This document shows positions 1 through 12,086 of a stretch of DNA of 64,000 bases, piece after piece (positions within the stretch are counted from its first letter, which is position 1; each line of letters begins with the position of its first letter). A program made the translations under genes and the position numbers. The stretch covers positions 43,303-107,302 of the forward strand of contig NZ_JANXCG010000093.1 in NCBI RefSeq assembly GCF_025060375.1, written 5' to 3'. Source of the DNA: Meiothermus sp. GTDB taxonomy: Bacteria > Deinococcota > Deinococci > Deinococcales > Thermaceae. The notes below the pieces were generated by a model. It was not told the DNA's origin and ran no database searches. It saw only the letters and a program-made list of their open reading frames with translations.

Positions 1-1460
1 TCGGGTGTGAAAAGGGCAAAGACCGCTATCAGCTCGATGCGACCGGCCCACATCTGAAAAATCATCACCGCCTTGGAAACGGGGTGTAGCTCGCCGTAGT
101 GGCTCATGGGCCCCACTGCGCCTAGGCCAGGGCCCACATTGCCCACCGCCGCTGCTGAGGCAGTAAACGCTACCACAAAGTCTTCCTCCAGCATCCCAAT
201 CACCAAAGCCCCCAAGGCGAAAAGGGCCACATAAAGGGTGATAAAGGCCGAAACTGCGCGCAACACGTCTTCTCCAAGGCTCTTGTTGCCCACCCGCAAG
301 GGCAGTACGGCCTGAGGGTGAAGGGCCCTTTGCAGCTCTCGCCGCACTAGGGCCCCAACGATGAGCCAGCGGATTACCTTGATGCTGCCCCCCACACTCC
401 CTGCACTGCCCCCAACGAACATCAGCAGCACCAACAGCACCTGGGCCGGTACCACCCACTGGGCAAAATCGGCGGAGGCAAAGCCGGTGCCCGTCACAAT
501 GGAAGCGGTCTGAAAGAAAGCGTGCCGAAGGGCAGGCTCGAGGTCGTAGTCGTGGCGCAGGTAGAGGATGGAGGCTAGCAAAAGACCCACCAAAAACACA
601 ATCAGGGCGTACGCGCGAAACTCTGGGTCGCGCAGCGGCGCCCGAAACTCCCGCCCGAAAAAGAAGCGGTACTGGAGGAGCAGGTTCACGCCGGTCAGGA
701 ACATCACCCCTGCGGCCACCCACTGGGTAAGGGGCGCATAGTCGGCAAAGCTCCTCGGGTTAGGGCTAAATCCTCCCGCGGAAACGCTGGAGAGGGTGTT
801 GGTCAAGGCCTCAAAGAAGGGTACCCCCGTGAGCAGATAGGCGAAAAAGGTCAAAAGGGTCAAAAGTAGGTAGACCCGGAGAATATTGGTGGCGGTCTGG
901 CGCAGCTTGGGGGTGAGTTGCTGCTTTTGCACCCCGGTTACCTCGGCAAAAAACATCTGCCGCCCTGCCAGGGCCAGATGGGGCAGGACCACAATGAAGA
1001 GGAGCAGGATGCCCATCCCCCCAAACCACTGGCTCAGGCTGCGCCAGAAGAAAAGGCCGTGGCTGAAGAGGCTGAAGTCGTCCAAAACCGTGGCTCCCGT
1101 AGTGCTAAAACCCGAGGTGGCCTCAAAAAGGGCGTCCAGGTAGCCAAGTCCCCCCGATATCCAAAAGGGAATCGCCCCCAAGGCAGGCACCAAAATCCAC
1201 AGCCCGGCCACCGTCAGAAGCGCCTCGGCACGGCGCGGTTCGGCCTGAGGGCTGCCCAGCCGCCGCAGGAGAAAGCCCACCGAAAGGCCCACCGCAGCCC
1301 CCACAAAAAACCCTCGAGCGTCCTCCCCCAAAAGGGCATCCACCAGGGCCAAAAGGCCCATAACCCCCCCCAACGCCAGGTAGACCGTGCCGGTGATGTA
1401 GGTGGCCACCGGGATAGGGTTGGCCGCCTTGGCCTTAGCGAACTTGGGCCAGGACTTCAT
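1..1460 (-). CDS. trkH: TrkH family potassium uptake protein, runs off left edge of window
   Basis: Reverse-strand translation MKSWPKFAKAKAANPIPVATYITGTVYLALGG...SGFSTTGATVL...QWFGGMGILLL...GGSAGSVGGSIKVIR; ATG at 1460 overlaps the trkA 3' end by 26 nt; absent from ORF track because it is open at the edge. Confidence 0.88.
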   Translation of the reverse strand, partial: MKSWPKFAKAKAANPIPVATYITGTVYLALGGVMGLLALVDALLGEDARGFFVGAAVGLSVGFLLRRLGSPQAEPRRAEALLTVAGLWILVPALGAIPFWISGGLGYLDALFEATSGFSTTGATVLDDFSLFSHGLFFWRSLSQWFGGMGILLLFIVVLPHLALAGRQMFFAEVTGVQKQQLTPKLRQTATNILRVYLLLTLLTFFAYLLTGVPFFEALTNTLSSVSAGGFSPNPRSFADYAPLTQWVAAGVMFLTGVNLLLQYRFFFGREFRAPLRDPEFRAYALIVFLVGLLLASILYLRHDYDLEPALRHAFFQTASIVTGTGFASADFAQWVVPAQVLLVLLMFVGGSAGSVGGSIKVIRWLIVGALVRRELQRALHPQAVLPLRVGNKSLGEDVLRAVSAFITLYVALFALGALVIGMLEEDFVVAFTASAAAVGNVGPGLGAVGPMSHYGELHPVSKAVMIFQMWAGRIELIAVFALFTP

Positions 1461-2772
1461 GGGCCACCTGCCGGTCGGCGAGAACCAGCAATTTGTCGCC
1501 GCCCGCTGCAGCCAGCATCGGGGAGCGCAGGTAAACCCGGGTGCCCCGCTCGAGGGCCACGGCCACCGCGCCCCTGGGCAAGGGCAGCTTGTCGAAAGGG
1601 GTCTCCCGGAAATCAGGGGGCAGCTCAAACTCCAGAAGCTCCACCTGGTCTTCAATCAGGGCTAGGTGATCCACGTTGTCCGGGGCAATCCAGTCCACCA
1701 CCTCTCGCACCGCGGCGGCGCGAGGGGTCAGGGGAATGTCAATGCCCACATGCTCGAATAACCGGCGGTTCTCCCCCCGGTTGACCCGGGTGATCACCTT
1801 AGGCACCCCCACCTGCTTGGCCAAAAGCGAGACCAGCAGGTTCTTCTCGTCGTTCTCGGTCACGGCCACCAGCACGTCCATCTGGTCCAGCCCTTCAGAC
1901 TCCAGAAGCTCCAGGTCGGTGCCGTCTCCCTCCAGCACCAGGGCCCCAGGCAGGTGCTCGGCCAGCCAGGCGCAGCGCTCAGGGTTGCGGTCGATGATGG
2001 TGACCTCGAGCCGGTGCTTCAGGAGCTCCTGGGCCACCATGTAGCCCACATTCCCCCCACCCACCACCATCACCCGCCGCACCCGCTCCCGGGGAGCAAA
2101 GCAGGCCTGGATGGCGTCAAAGCCCTGGGGGGTGGTCATGAAGAAGATGCGGTCCTCGGGCTCCACCGCGAGCTCTTTGAACTCCGGGTCGGTCGCGGCG
2201 ATGAACCTGCCCTCCCGCATCAGCCCGGCCAGGAAGCTGCCCTCGGGCCAGTCCAGAAGGGCCAGCCGCTTGCCCACGTAAAATCCCCCCTCCCGCACCT
2301 GGTACTCCACAAAGCGCAGCCTCCCGCCGGCCAGCACCTCGGTATCCACCGCGCCGGGGATGCGGATGACCTCCACTATCTCCCTGGCCAAGGAGCGCTG
2401 GGGCCAGAAGACCTGGTCAATGCGGGTGCCCAGGATTTCCACCGTGCGGGGGTCGGTCAGAATGTCCACGTAGGACTGCTTCCCCACGAAGCAGAGCACC
2501 TCCTTGGCCCCCAGCCCTTTGGCCAGCATGCAGGCAATCAGGTTGACCTCATCCCAGTTGGTTGTGGCGATGAAGGTATCGCACAGGTCTACCTTGGCCT
2601 CCCGCAGCACCTCAGGGTCGGTCACGCTGCCGATGATGACTTGGGCATCAAGCCCCCCAAGCCGCTCCTTGGCCTCGGGGTTGGTATCCACCACCACCAG
2701 GTCGTGTTGGGTGTGGAGGGCTTTAGCAATCTGGGAGCCAATCTCACCGCCACCCGCAATCACAATGTACAT
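1435..2772 (-). CDS. trkA: Trk system potassium transport protein TrkA (two RCK/NAD-binding domains)
   Basis: MYIVIAGGGEIGSQIAKAL... and second Rossmann motif VMVVGGGNVGYMVAQELL. Confidence 0.93.
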   Translation of the reverse strand: MYIVIAGGGEIGSQIAKALHTQHDLVVVDTNPEAKERLGGLDAQVIIGSVTDPEVLREAKVDLCDTFIATTNWDEVNLIACMLAKGLGAKEVLCFVGKQSYVDILTDPRTVEILGTRIDQVFWPQRSLAREIVEVIRIPGAVDTEVLAGGRLRFVEYQVREGGFYVGKRLALLDWPEGSFLAGLMREGRFIAATDPEFKELAVEPEDRIFFMTTPQGFDAIQACFAPRERVRRVMVVGGGNVGYMVAQELLKHRLEVTIIDRNPERCAWLAEHLPGALVLEGDGTDLELLESEGLDQMDVLVAVTENDEKNLLVSLLAKQVGVPKVITRVNRGENRRLFEHVGIDIPLTPRAAAVREVVDWIAPDNVDHLALIEDQVELLEFELPPDFRETPFDKLPLPRGAVAVALERGTRVYLRSPMLAAAGGDKLLVLADRQVAHEVLAQVR

Positions 2773-2888
2773 AGGCCATCACACCCCAGAACCGCAAAAA
2801 GCCTCTTCGGGGTTATGTCTGCAAGCTGTGGGGAAAGACCTAAACCGCACGCAGGCTGTGCAGGCTTCATACCCTTGCCGCTAACAGA

Positions 2889-4253
2889 TTACACCCTCCC
2901 GGCCCCTACGGCCATCGGGAAGGCAGGCTTCCAGGAAACCCGACCCACCATCTGGCCGAAGAGGTCGTAGGCCCCGGCCTGGCTCACCCTGACCTGGATG
3001 ATGTCCCCTATCTTGACCGTTCCATCGGTCTCCACGTACACCTGGTTGTCAATCCCCGGAGCATCGTAGCGGGTGCGGCCCACCACCTGGCCCGGCAACT
3101 CGCCGTAGTCGTCCACGATGACCTCGAGGGTCTGCCCCACCCGGGCCTGGTTTTTCTCCAGGCTAATCCGCTGTTGCAGGGCCATGAGGCGAGCCTTGCG
3201 CTCCTCTTTGACCTCCTCAGGCACCGCCCCCGGCAGAGCGTTGGCCTCCGCTCCCTCCACCTCGGAGTAGGTGAAGCAGCCAACCCGGTCAAGCCGGGCT
3301 TCCCCCAAAAAGTCCAGCAGGAGCGAGAAGTCCTCCTCGGTTTCTCCCGGGAAGCCCACAATGAAGCTCGAGCGAATGGCCAGGTCGGGCACCATGGCAC
3401 GCCACTCGGCTATGGTCTTGAGATGCCCCTCAATCCCCCCCGGACGGCGCATGGCCTTGAGGATTCTAGGCGATGCGTGCTGCAGGGGCACGTCCAGGTA
3501 GGGCAACAGCCGACCCTCAGCCATCAAGGCCACCAGCTCGCGCACGTGGGGGTAGGGGTAAACGTAGTGAAGGCGCAACCAGGCCCCAAACTGGGAGAGT
3601 TCCCGCACCAGGTCAACCAGGTGGGCCCGCACCTGCCGTCCGGCGTACTCCGAGGCGCGGTGGTGAAGGTCCACCCCATAGGCCGAGGTGTCCTGGGCGA
3701 TAACCAGGAGCTCCTTGGTCCCGGTAGCCACCAGACGGGCCGCCTCGGCCAGGATGTCGGCGGCTTCGCGGCTTCTCTGCAACCCCCGCAGCTTTGGAAT
3801 AATGCAGAAACTGCACCGGTGGTTGCAACCCTCGGCAATCTTCAGGTAGGCGTAGTGCCGCGGGGTGAGCTTAACCTGAGGGGGAATGAGGGCAGTGTAG
3901 GGGTTAGGGTCGGGTGGAACCACCTGGTGCACCGCCGCGATAACCCTATCAATCTCCCCAGGACCGGTAACCTCCAGCACCTGGGGATGGGCTCTCCGAA
4001 TCACCTCGGGCCGAGCGCCCAAGCACCCCGTCACAATCACCCTGCCGTTTTCCGCCAGGGCCTCTCCGATGGCCGAGAGCGACTCCTCCACAGCTGGGGT
4101 AATGAAACCGCAGGTGTTGACCACCACCACATCGGCTTCCTGGTAGGTGGGTACGGTCTCATACCCCTCGGCCCTAAGGCGGGAGATGATCTGCTCCGAG
4201 TCCACCAGGGCTTTGGGGCAGCCCAGACTGACAAAACCGACCTTGCCTGCCAT
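2889..4253 (-). CDS. rimO: Ribosomal protein S12 methylthiotransferase RimO
   Basis: [22 protein letters not shown]...; radical [15 protein letters not shown]-terminal TRAM; start trimmed from ORF-track 4286. Confidence 0.93.
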   Translation of the reverse strand: MAGKVGFVSLGCPKALVDSEQIISRLRAEGYETVPTYQEADVVVVNTCGFITPAVEESLSAIGEALAENGRVIVTGCLGARPEVIRRAHPQVLEVTGPGEIDRVIAAVHQVVPPDPNPYTALIPPQVKLTPRHYAYLKIAEGCNHRCSFCIIPKLRGLQRSREAADILAEAARLVATGTKELLVIAQDTSAYGVDLHHRASEYAGRQVRAHLVDLVRELSQFGAWLRLHYVYPYPHVRELVALMAEGRLLPYLDVPLQHASPRILKAMRRPGGIEGHLKTIAEWRAMVPDLAIRSSFIVGFPGETEEDFSLLLDFLGEARLDRVGCFTYSEVEGAEANALPGAVPEEVKEERKARLMALQQRISLEKNQARVGQTLEVIVDDYGELPGQVVGRTRYDAPGIDNQVYVETDGTVKIGDIIQVRVSQAGAYDLFGQMVGRVSWKPAFPMAVGAGRV

Positions 4254-4316
4254 TGCCTCTCCCGCGCGCCAAAGGCGCAACAACACCGCCGAGTATAGCA
4301 GGCTTTCCCGGTTCGG

Positions 4317-5453
4317 CTACAGGAAGTCTCCTAGAATGGCCTCCACCTGATCGGTTTCTATCAGGAAGGCGTCATGCCCGTGTGGGCTTCTAATCTCCCG
4401 GTACTGACCCCCAGCCAGAAGCGCCGCCTCCCGCACCTCGGCGGCGGTGTAGAGCAGGTCGGTGTCAATCCCCACGAAGAGGCTTGGAATTCCCCGAAGC
4501 CGACGCAGGGCGGCCTCTACCCCACCCCGGCCCCGGCCCACATCGTGGGTGTCCATGGCCTCTGAAAGCACCAGGTAGGCGTTGGCGTCAAAGCGCCGAG
4601 CAAACTTCTCGCCCTGGTAGAGCACGTAGCTCTCCCCTCGCTCGGGGTGGGCCTGCCAACGCAGGCGAAAGGACGCGGGTGAGCGGAAGGAGAGCATAGC
4701 GATAGCCCGTCCAAGCTGTAGCCCAAAGGGCTGCTCGGTATAGTAGCCGTTCCGATAGGCGGGGTCGGCCCGCACCGCCTCGCGGGAGAGGCGGTTGAAG
4801 GCTCGAGCCCACGGGCCGTGCACTGCAGGGGCCGCCAACACCACCAGCTTGTTGACCCGCTCAGGGAACATCAGGGCGAACTCCAGGGCCACCATCCCCC
4901 CCAGGCTGCCCCCAAGCAGGCTTACCCGTTCAATCCCCAAAAAGTCCAGCAACCGGGCCTGGGCCTTGGCCAGGTCGCGCACGGTGAGCTTGGGAAAATC
5001 CGGCCCGTAGGGGCGCCCGGTCCTTGGGTTGTGGGAAAGGGGACCAGTAGAACCGTAGCAACTGCCGATGTGGTTGGCGCAGAGGACGAAGTACCTGTCC
5101 GTATCCAGCATCCGCCCCGGCCCCGCCAACTCATCCCACCAACCCTCCGGCCCAAAGGCCTGGTCAAGCTCGGGAAGGCTTCTGAGCGTCTCTGGCGTGT
5201 AGGTACCCGCCAGGTGAGCCGAACCCGTCCAGGCATGGAAAACCAGCACCGCATTGCTGCGCGAGGAGTTCAAGCGGCCGTAGGTCTCGTAGCGCAGCAC
5301 CACCTCGGGCAGGACATCCCCGTGCTCGAGGCGAAACTCGGTAGCCACCCGAGCCTCTGCGGGCACCGGCGGTGGCACCCGGCCTCGGCTCTTGGGCGGC
5401 TTGATGAGCAGGGCTTCGTGGTCGCCCCAGGCCTCCTGGATGAGGTCGGTCAT
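4317..5453 (-). CDS. metX: Homoserine O-acetyltransferase
   Basis: alpha/beta hydrolase; VLVFHAWTGSAH, SLLGGSLGGMVALEFA, SPHGHDAFL; start trimmed to MTDLIQEAW. Confidence 0.9.
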   Translation of the reverse strand: MTDLIQEAWGDHEALLIKPPKSRGRVPPPVPAEARVATEFRLEHGDVLPEVVLRYETYGRLNSSRSNAVLVFHAWTGSAHLAGTYTPETLRSLPELDQAFGPEGWWDELAGPGRMLDTDRYFVLCANHIGSCYGSTGPLSHNPRTGRPYGPDFPKLTVRDLAKAQARLLDFLGIERVSLLGGSLGGMVALEFALMFPERVNKLVVLAAPAVHGPWARAFNRLSREAVRADPAYRNGYYTEQPFGLQLGRAIAMLSFRSPASFRLRWQAHPERGESYVLYQGEKFARRFDANAYLVLSEAMDTHDVGRGRGGVEAALRRLRGIPSLFVGIDTDLLYTAAEVREAALLAGGQYREIRSPHGHDAFLIETDQVEAILGDFL

Positions 5454-5481
5454 ATCCCCCTCCTTCCGCCCAGGCACCCGC

Positions 5482-7050
<1,569 letters not shown>

Positions 7051-7091
7051 AACGGTCGCTTTTTGGCCGCGCCCCGGCGCGGATAAGTGAG

Positions 7092-7120
7092 AGTCTAGGT
7101 GGGAAGCTCCCCTCTGTCAA
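7092..7120 (-). promoter_or_regulatory. Promoter of metY S-box leader
   Basis: Minus strand TTGACA-17 bp-TAGACT; the -35 includes the stop codon of the upstream gene. Confidence 0.75.
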
Positions 7121-8007
7121 CACCCCGCTTCCCGCCGCAAAAGCCAGAGCACTGCCCGGCGCAAGAGGCCAAGATAGGCCTCGGGCGTGGGGGCCGGCCC
7201 CTCGAGGAGGCTGTGGACCCCCCGGTAGGGCTCTTCAAGCTCGAGCCAACGGACGGTCTTCCCGGGCACCAACAGGACGCCCGGCGCAAGGGGCGCTGCC
7301 CCCGCCCTGAGGGCGGCCTCAATCCGGCCGGCGGCCTCCGCCAAGCCTACCCGCTGGGTTGCGAATGGCTCAGCTGGCTCACGGGCCCAGCCCAGAGCCT
7401 GGGCCACCCTCACGTACTGCTCCCAGGTGTCCACATCAGCAAACCAGGGCCCTCTACCCCACTCCAGGAAAACCACCCGCTCCCGCCGGACCCGGAGGAG
7501 CGCCCTAGCCCCCTGGTCGCCCTCTAGGCGGGCCACCTCGGGGAACAGCCCAGCCCCAACAAAAACCGGGGGACGGGGCTCCCCGTCCTCGCAGGGGGCC
7601 ACCGCCAGGCACGAAGGCGGCCGGTCCTCCACGGCCCGCTTGAGTTCCAAAAGCCGCCCCTCCTCCAAAGCAGGCATGTCGGCCAAGAAGACCAAAGCCC
7701 CCTCCGAAGCCCCCAAGGCCCCCACCCCACACTTCAGCGAGCTGCTCTGCCCGGCGGCGTAGGCCGGGTTTTCCACCACCTGGACCCGACCTGCTGCAGG
7801 GTGGTCCGCCAGCCACACCCCCAGCGCGTACCGGGCCAGCTCCGCCGCGTGGCCCACCACCACCACCACCCGCCCATCGGCCACCCCCAGGGCCTGGTCC
7901 AGCGCCCGTGTCAGGAGCACCTGCCCCGGCCCGGCAGGCAGCAGGAACTTCGGGACCCCGAACCTCGAGGCCCGCCCTGCGGAGAGGACCAAAGCGTCCA
8001 GCGCCAC
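7117..8007 (-). CDS. MobA/MocA-like nucleotidyltransferase (NTP_transf_3)
   Basis: MALDALVLSAGRASRFGVPKFLLPAGPGQVLLTRALDQAL...VVVVVGH...ENPAYAAGQSSSLKCGV...VFLADMP. Confidence 0.75.
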   Translation of the reverse strand: MALDALVLSAGRASRFGVPKFLLPAGPGQVLLTRALDQALGVADGRVVVVVGHAAELARYALGVWLADHPAAGRVQVVENPAYAAGQSSSLKCGVGALGASEGALVFLADMPALEEGRLLELKRAVEDRPPSCLAVAPCEDGEPRPPVFVGAGLFPEVARLEGDQGARALLRVRRERVVFLEWGRGPWFADVDTWEQYVRVAQALGWAREPAEPFATQRVGLAEAAGRIEAALRAGAAPLAPGVLLVPGKTVRWLELEEPYRGVHSLLEGPAPTPEAYLGLLRRAVLWLLRREAGC

Positions 8008-8098
8008 GAACCCATGCTACAATCCGACCTGAGCAACAGGCCCCCCGGTGTCCCTCCGGGCGGAAACCCCGCAAACAGCAACCTGTTAGACTACGGCC

Positions 8099-8548
8099 AT
8101 GAAGCTCGAGTACAGCGGACAGGAAAGGGTACAGGCCGAAGCGGATAAGGTGTGGCGCTTCATCCAAGACCCCCAGAAGGTAGCCTCGTGCCTGCCCGAC
8201 CTAACGTCGGTGGAGATCAAGGACGAAAAGAACATGGTGGCCACGGTAGGGGTGGCGGTAGGCCCAGTCCGGGGCACCTTCAGGTTCAACATTGAGCTCG
8301 ACCCGCGGCCTGAGGAGAACAAGGTGATGGTGCGTCTGCGGGGCGGGGGATTGGGCAGCGCAGTGGACCTAACCGCCAGCGCCTCCATCACCGACCAGGG
8401 TGACCAGACCACCCTGCTGGACTGGCAGGGCCAGGCCACCGTAAGCGGCCCTGCGGCCTCCCTGGGCGGGCGGGTGCTGGATGCCCAGGCCAAGAAGCTC
8501 ATCCAAACCGTGTTTGCCAACCTGAGCCAGCGGATGAGCGAGGCTTGA
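8099..8548 (+). CDS. CoxG/SRPBCC family protein (carbon monoxide dehydrogenase subunit G-like)
   Basis: MKLEYSGQERVQAEADKVWRFIQDPQKVASCLPDLTSVE...TVSGPAASLGGRVLDAQAKKLIQTVFANL. Confidence 0.85.
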   Translation: MKLEYSGQERVQAEADKVWRFIQDPQKVASCLPDLTSVEIKDEKNMVATVGVAVGPVRGTFRFNIELDPRPEENKVMVRLRGGGLGSAVDLTASASITDQGDQTTLLDWQGQATVSGPAASLGGRVLDAQAKKLIQTVFANLSQRMSEA

Positions 8549-8554
8549 GCCAGC

Positions 8555-10081
8555 CTACTCCCACTCAATGGTGGCCGGGGGTTTGCTGGTGATGTCGTAG
8601 ACCACCCGGCCCACCTCGGGCACCTGGCGGGTAATCTTTCGGGCCACCTCGTCCAGAAACTCCAGGGGCAGCCTGGCCCAATCAGCGGTCATGAAGTCCA
8701 CCGTGGTCACCGCCCGCAGGGCTAGCACATACCCGTAGCTCCGCTCGTCCCCTACCACCCCCACGCTCTGCAGAGGGGTGAGGATGGCCGCAGCCTGGGA
8801 GACCTGGTCGTAGAGGTTCCAGTCGCGCAGGGCGGAGATGAAAATGTCGTCGGCCCGCCGCAGAACCTCCAGCCTTTCTGGGGTTACCTCGCCCAGAATG
8901 CGGATGGCCAGGCCCGGGCCAGGAAAAGGGTGCCGACGGCGGATGGGCTCAGGCAGGCCCAGGAGAAGGGCGAGTTCTCGAACCTCGTCCTTGAAGAGAT
9001 GGCGGAAGGGTTCCAAAAGCTCAAACTGCAGGTCGGGCGGCAACCCCCCCACATTGTGGTGGCTTTTGATGTTGGCGCTGCCCACACCCCCCCCCGCCGA
9101 CTCAATGACGTCGGGGTAAAGGGTACCCTGGGCCAGCCAGCGGCAGCCTTGGGCCGACAGGGTTCGGGCCTCCCGCTCAAAGACCCGGATGAACTCCCGG
9201 CCCACCACCCTGCGCTTTTCCTCAGGATCAACGACCCCTTCAAGGGCCCCAAGAAACTGTTCCGAAGCCTCCACTACCCTCAGGGCCGGGCCCAAAGGGC
9301 GCAAGGCCTGCTCTACCTCCTGCCGCTCCCCCAGCCGGAGCAGGCCGTGGTCCACGAACACTGCGGTAAGCTGATCCCCAATGGCCCGGTGGAGGAGCAG
9401 GGCCAGGGTAGAGGAGTCCACCCCCCCCGAGACCGCCAGCAAAACCCGCTCCTGACCCACCTTGTTGCGAATCTCGGCGGTCAGGGCTTCCAGGGTGTGC
9501 TCAGGGGTCCAGTCGCGCCTCACCCCGGCCAGCTCCAAAAAGTTCTCCAACACCTGCATTCCCTTGGGGCTGTGAGCCACCTCCGGGTGAAACTGCACCC
9601 CAAAGGTGCGGCCGTCAGGGGCGGCAATGGCCGCAATGGGGTTCTCCTCAGTACGGGCCACCACCTGCCAGCCTTCGGGGAGCAGCGTAACCGCGTCGGA
9701 GTGGGACATCCAGACCTGCACCTCGCCCTCTATGCCCGCGAAAAGCGGGCCCTGGCAGAAGGTGAGCAGGGCCTTGCCGTACTCCCGCCGCCCACCACGC
9801 TCCACCCGACCGCCAAAGTGCTGGGCCAGGTACTGCATCCCGTAGCAGATACCCAGCACCGGCCAGCCCTGTTCTAGCACCCCCGGGGCGGGTTTGGGGC
9901 TGGCAGGGTCAAAAACCGAGGCTGGGCCACCGGATAGGATGAGGGCCTCCGGTCTTTCGGCCCGAATCCGCTCCAGGCTTGCAGTACCCGGCAAAATCAC
10001 CGAGTAGGCCCGCAACTCACGGACACGGCGGGCGATGAGCCTTGTGTACTGCGAACCGAAATCGAGAATAACCACGCTCAT
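8555..10081 (-). CDS. guaA: GMP synthase (glutamine-hydrolysing)
   Basis: [23 protein letters not shown]...; [24 protein letters not shown]-term [13 protein letters not shown]. Confidence 0.96.
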   Translation of the reverse strand: MSVVILDFGSQYTRLIARRVRELRAYSVILPGTASLERIRAERPEALILSGGPASVFDPASPKPAPGVLEQGWPVLGICYGMQYLAQHFGGRVERGGRREYGKALLTFCQGPLFAGIEGEVQVWMSHSDAVTLLPEGWQVVARTEENPIAAIAAPDGRTFGVQFHPEVAHSPKGMQVLENFLELAGVRRDWTPEHTLEALTAEIRNKVGQERVLLAVSGGVDSSTLALLLHRAIGDQLTAVFVDHGLLRLGERQEVEQALRPLGPALRVVEASEQFLGALEGVVDPEEKRRVVGREFIRVFEREARTLSAQGCRWLAQGTLYPDVIESAGGGVGSANIKSHHNVGGLPPDLQFELLEPFRHLFKDEVRELALLLGLPEPIRRRHPFPGPGLAIRILGEVTPERLEVLRRADDIFISALRDWNLYDQVSQAAAILTPLQSVGVVGDERSYGYVLALRAVTTVDFMTADWARLPLEFLDEVARKITRQVPEVGRVVYDITSKPPATIEWE

Positions 10082-10123
10082 GCCCGAAGCATAAAGCCCC
10101 AGGCAGCTCCAGCCAAGCGCGCC

Positions 10124-11212
10124 TCACCGCAGTTGGATGCTTATTCCGCCAGGGCTGGGCACCTCTATCAACGATTCCACCGGAACCCGGCCCGGCACAC
10201 GGATGCGAATCCGGTAAACCCCCGGCCGGTCAAAGACCACCACCCCAGGCACCTCCGCAAGCTCCACCCCCACCGGCATCTGGGAGCCCTCAGGGGCTTC
10301 CAGCACCGCCACGCTGGCCTTAGGCCCAGGCGGCTCGAGCCGGAACTCCACCGGGTAGAGGGCCGGCCCGGCGGGGGTAGGGGCGCGACCGCGCCACCAG
10401 AGGCCCATTCCCCCCAGCAGCAAGACCAAAGGAAGCAGCCACAGCCAGCGGAGGCGCCTGCGCTCGGGGGGGACTACAACCTCGAAAGGGGGCTCCGTAC
10501 GCTCCTCAATGCGGATGCGGCGGGGAGGGGTGGCCTGGGCTGGAGGCGGTGGAGGGGGCTCGTTGACCTGGACCCTCAGGTGCCCTTTGGCCCTGGCCTC
10601 AGGGGGAGGCTCCGAGGGAGGAGCCCCCTCCAAGGGAACCACCGAGAGGGGGGACGGTTCGGCGGGTGGGGCCTCGAGCTGGGCGTAGAAGGTCGCGGCC
10701 TCGAGCTGCCCGGTGGCATAGGCTTCCAGCGCTTCCCGCCAAGGCAGGGCTGGGTAAAGCTCTCCCGCCAAGGCGCGAACGGTCTGCAAGAAGCCTTCAT
10801 AGTCCCATCGCTGCTCAGGGCGGCCCACCCCCAGGCCTCCCAACCAGACCCGTCTTCCCCGGGTCCAGATCAGCTCTGGGACCACATAACCCACCGGAAC
10901 TCCCGCTTCCCGGGCCTTTTCCAAGGCCTCCGAAAGCTGCCTGACCCATTGGGCAAGCCGGCCGGGCTCCACCTGTCCAGCCAACCAGGTAGCCCGCACC
11001 GCGCCCACGGGCACCTCTGCCACCCAGGCCCCTTCTAGGCAGTCAATCCAGGGTAGGGCACAAGGCAGGGCGAGCTGGGGCGGCGTTCCCTCGAGGGGCC
11101 GGAAGACCACCACCTCCAAGCCTGTGCGGGCGTCCTGGCCCTCGTAAACCTCCACCCCATCCTCCAACAGCCTCAGGCGGCCCCGCAGCAGGTAATGCCC
11201 CAGGCTCTCCAT
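10124..11212 (-). CDS. Hypothetical membrane protein with degenerate protein-kinase-like N-terminus, Pro-rich linker, single TM and C-terminal PEGA-like domain
   Basis: N-term LGHYLLRGRLRLLEDGVEVYEGQDARTGLEVVVFRPLEG resembles a kinase N-lobe; TM LRWLWLLPLVLLLGGMGLWW; C-term VVFDRPGVYRIRIRVPGRVPVE. Confidence 0.45.
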   Translation of the reverse strand: MESLGHYLLRGRLRLLEDGVEVYEGQDARTGLEVVVFRPLEGTPPQLALPCALPWIDCLEGAWVAEVPVGAVRATWLAGQVEPGRLAQWVRQLSEALEKAREAGVPVGYVVPELIWTRGRRVWLGGLGVGRPEQRWDYEGFLQTVRALAGELYPALPWREALEAYATGQLEAATFYAQLEAPPAEPSPLSVVPLEGAPPSEPPPEARAKGHLRVQVNEPPPPPPAQATPPRRIRIEERTEPPFEVVVPPERRRLRWLWLLPLVLLLGGMGLWWRGRAPTPAGPALYPVEFRLEPPGPKASVAVLEAPEGSQMPVGVELAEVPGVVVFDRPGVYRIRIRVPGRVPVESLIEVPSPGGISIQLR

Positions 11213-11245
11213 ATGGGGCAGTATAGGCCAACTGAATTAGGCGCC

Positions 11246-11839
11246 TTAACTCAAAAGCGCCTCCCGGGCAAAGCCCAGGGCCATAGCCCAACCCAGCTGC
11301 TCATACACCCGCACCTGCTCAATCACCGCCCCCGCCTGCTCCAGGGAAACCCCACCAGGCAGCTCAACCACCAGGCTCCTCAGGTCGCGGGCCAAGGCTT
11401 CCAGCTCAGGGGCTGACCAGCGAAGGAGGGCCTGGTGGACCAGGCTGGGGCCTCCCTCCAAACCCTGCTCGCCAAGCCACCCCCAAGCGTCCAAAAAAAC
11501 CCGCTGGCGCGCCCAACAGGCCGCCACCCCAAGGCCATAAGGCTCCTCGGCCAAGGCCCGCAGATACCGCAAATAGCCAGTCCGCAAAGGGTGTGGCGGC
11601 TCCTCAGGTGGTGCCACCACAGCCAGCCAGTCCAGCTCCTCGACCGCAAACCAAAGCCCGTTTACCCAGATCAGGCGGTGGGGCTGGGGGGCCTTGGAGA
11701 GCAGGCGGGCCTCGAGGGTCAGCAGGGCTTCCAGAAGGTGGCGTTCTTGGGACAACCAACGGACAAAAGCCCGCTCTGAAACCCGCCCTTGCCGTAGAAG
11801 CTCCAGAAAGGGCGGCTTTTCAAAGCGCAACTCCAGCAC
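11246..11839 (-). CDS. TenA/PqqC-like (heme-oxygenase-fold) family protein
   Basis: Helical protein: PFLELLRQGRVSERAFVRWLSQERHLLEALLTLEARLL...LGVAACWARQRVFLDAWGWL. Confidence 0.5.
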   Translation of the reverse strand: MLELRFEKPPFLELLRQGRVSERAFVRWLSQERHLLEALLTLEARLLSKAPQPHRLIWVNGLWFAVEELDWLAVVAPPEEPPHPLRTGYLRYLRALAEEPYGLGVAACWARQRVFLDAWGWLGEQGLEGGPSLVHQALLRWSAPELEALARDLRSLVVELPGGVSLEQAGAVIEQVRVYEQLGWAMALGFAREALLS

Positions 11840-11894
11840 ACCTTAAGCCTGGGGGCCAGACCCAAGAAAAGGTGTGCTAAAGGCCCAAATTCGG

Positions 11895-12086
11895 CTACGG
11901 CCTCAGCAGCCCGGAGAAAAAGCCTGACAAGGCCAGAAGCAGCGCCAGCCCCCAAAGCACCTGGGCTGTGCGGCGGCTGGCCGCTCCCTGAAGGGCCATG
12001 GCCCAGACCAACAGGCCCAGCAACCCGGCCCCCAGGGCCAGCGCGAAGAGCAAAGCGGGCAGATGGGCAAAGATAGCCTGGAACAT
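11895..12086 (-). CDS. Small two-TM membrane protein, unknown function
   Basis: MFQAIFAHLPALLFALALGAGLLGLLVWAMALQG...VLWGLALLLALSGFFSGLLRP; directly follows tkt. Confidence 0.5.
   Translation of the reverse strand: MFQAIFAHLPALLFALALGAGLLGLLVWAMALQGAASRRTAQVLWGLALLLALSGFFSGLLRP

Noticed and set aside
2773-2888. Riboswitch upstream of trkA
   Set aside because: Only short imperfect repeats (CAGCCTGC) and a weak hairpin; no convincing aptamer or terminator.
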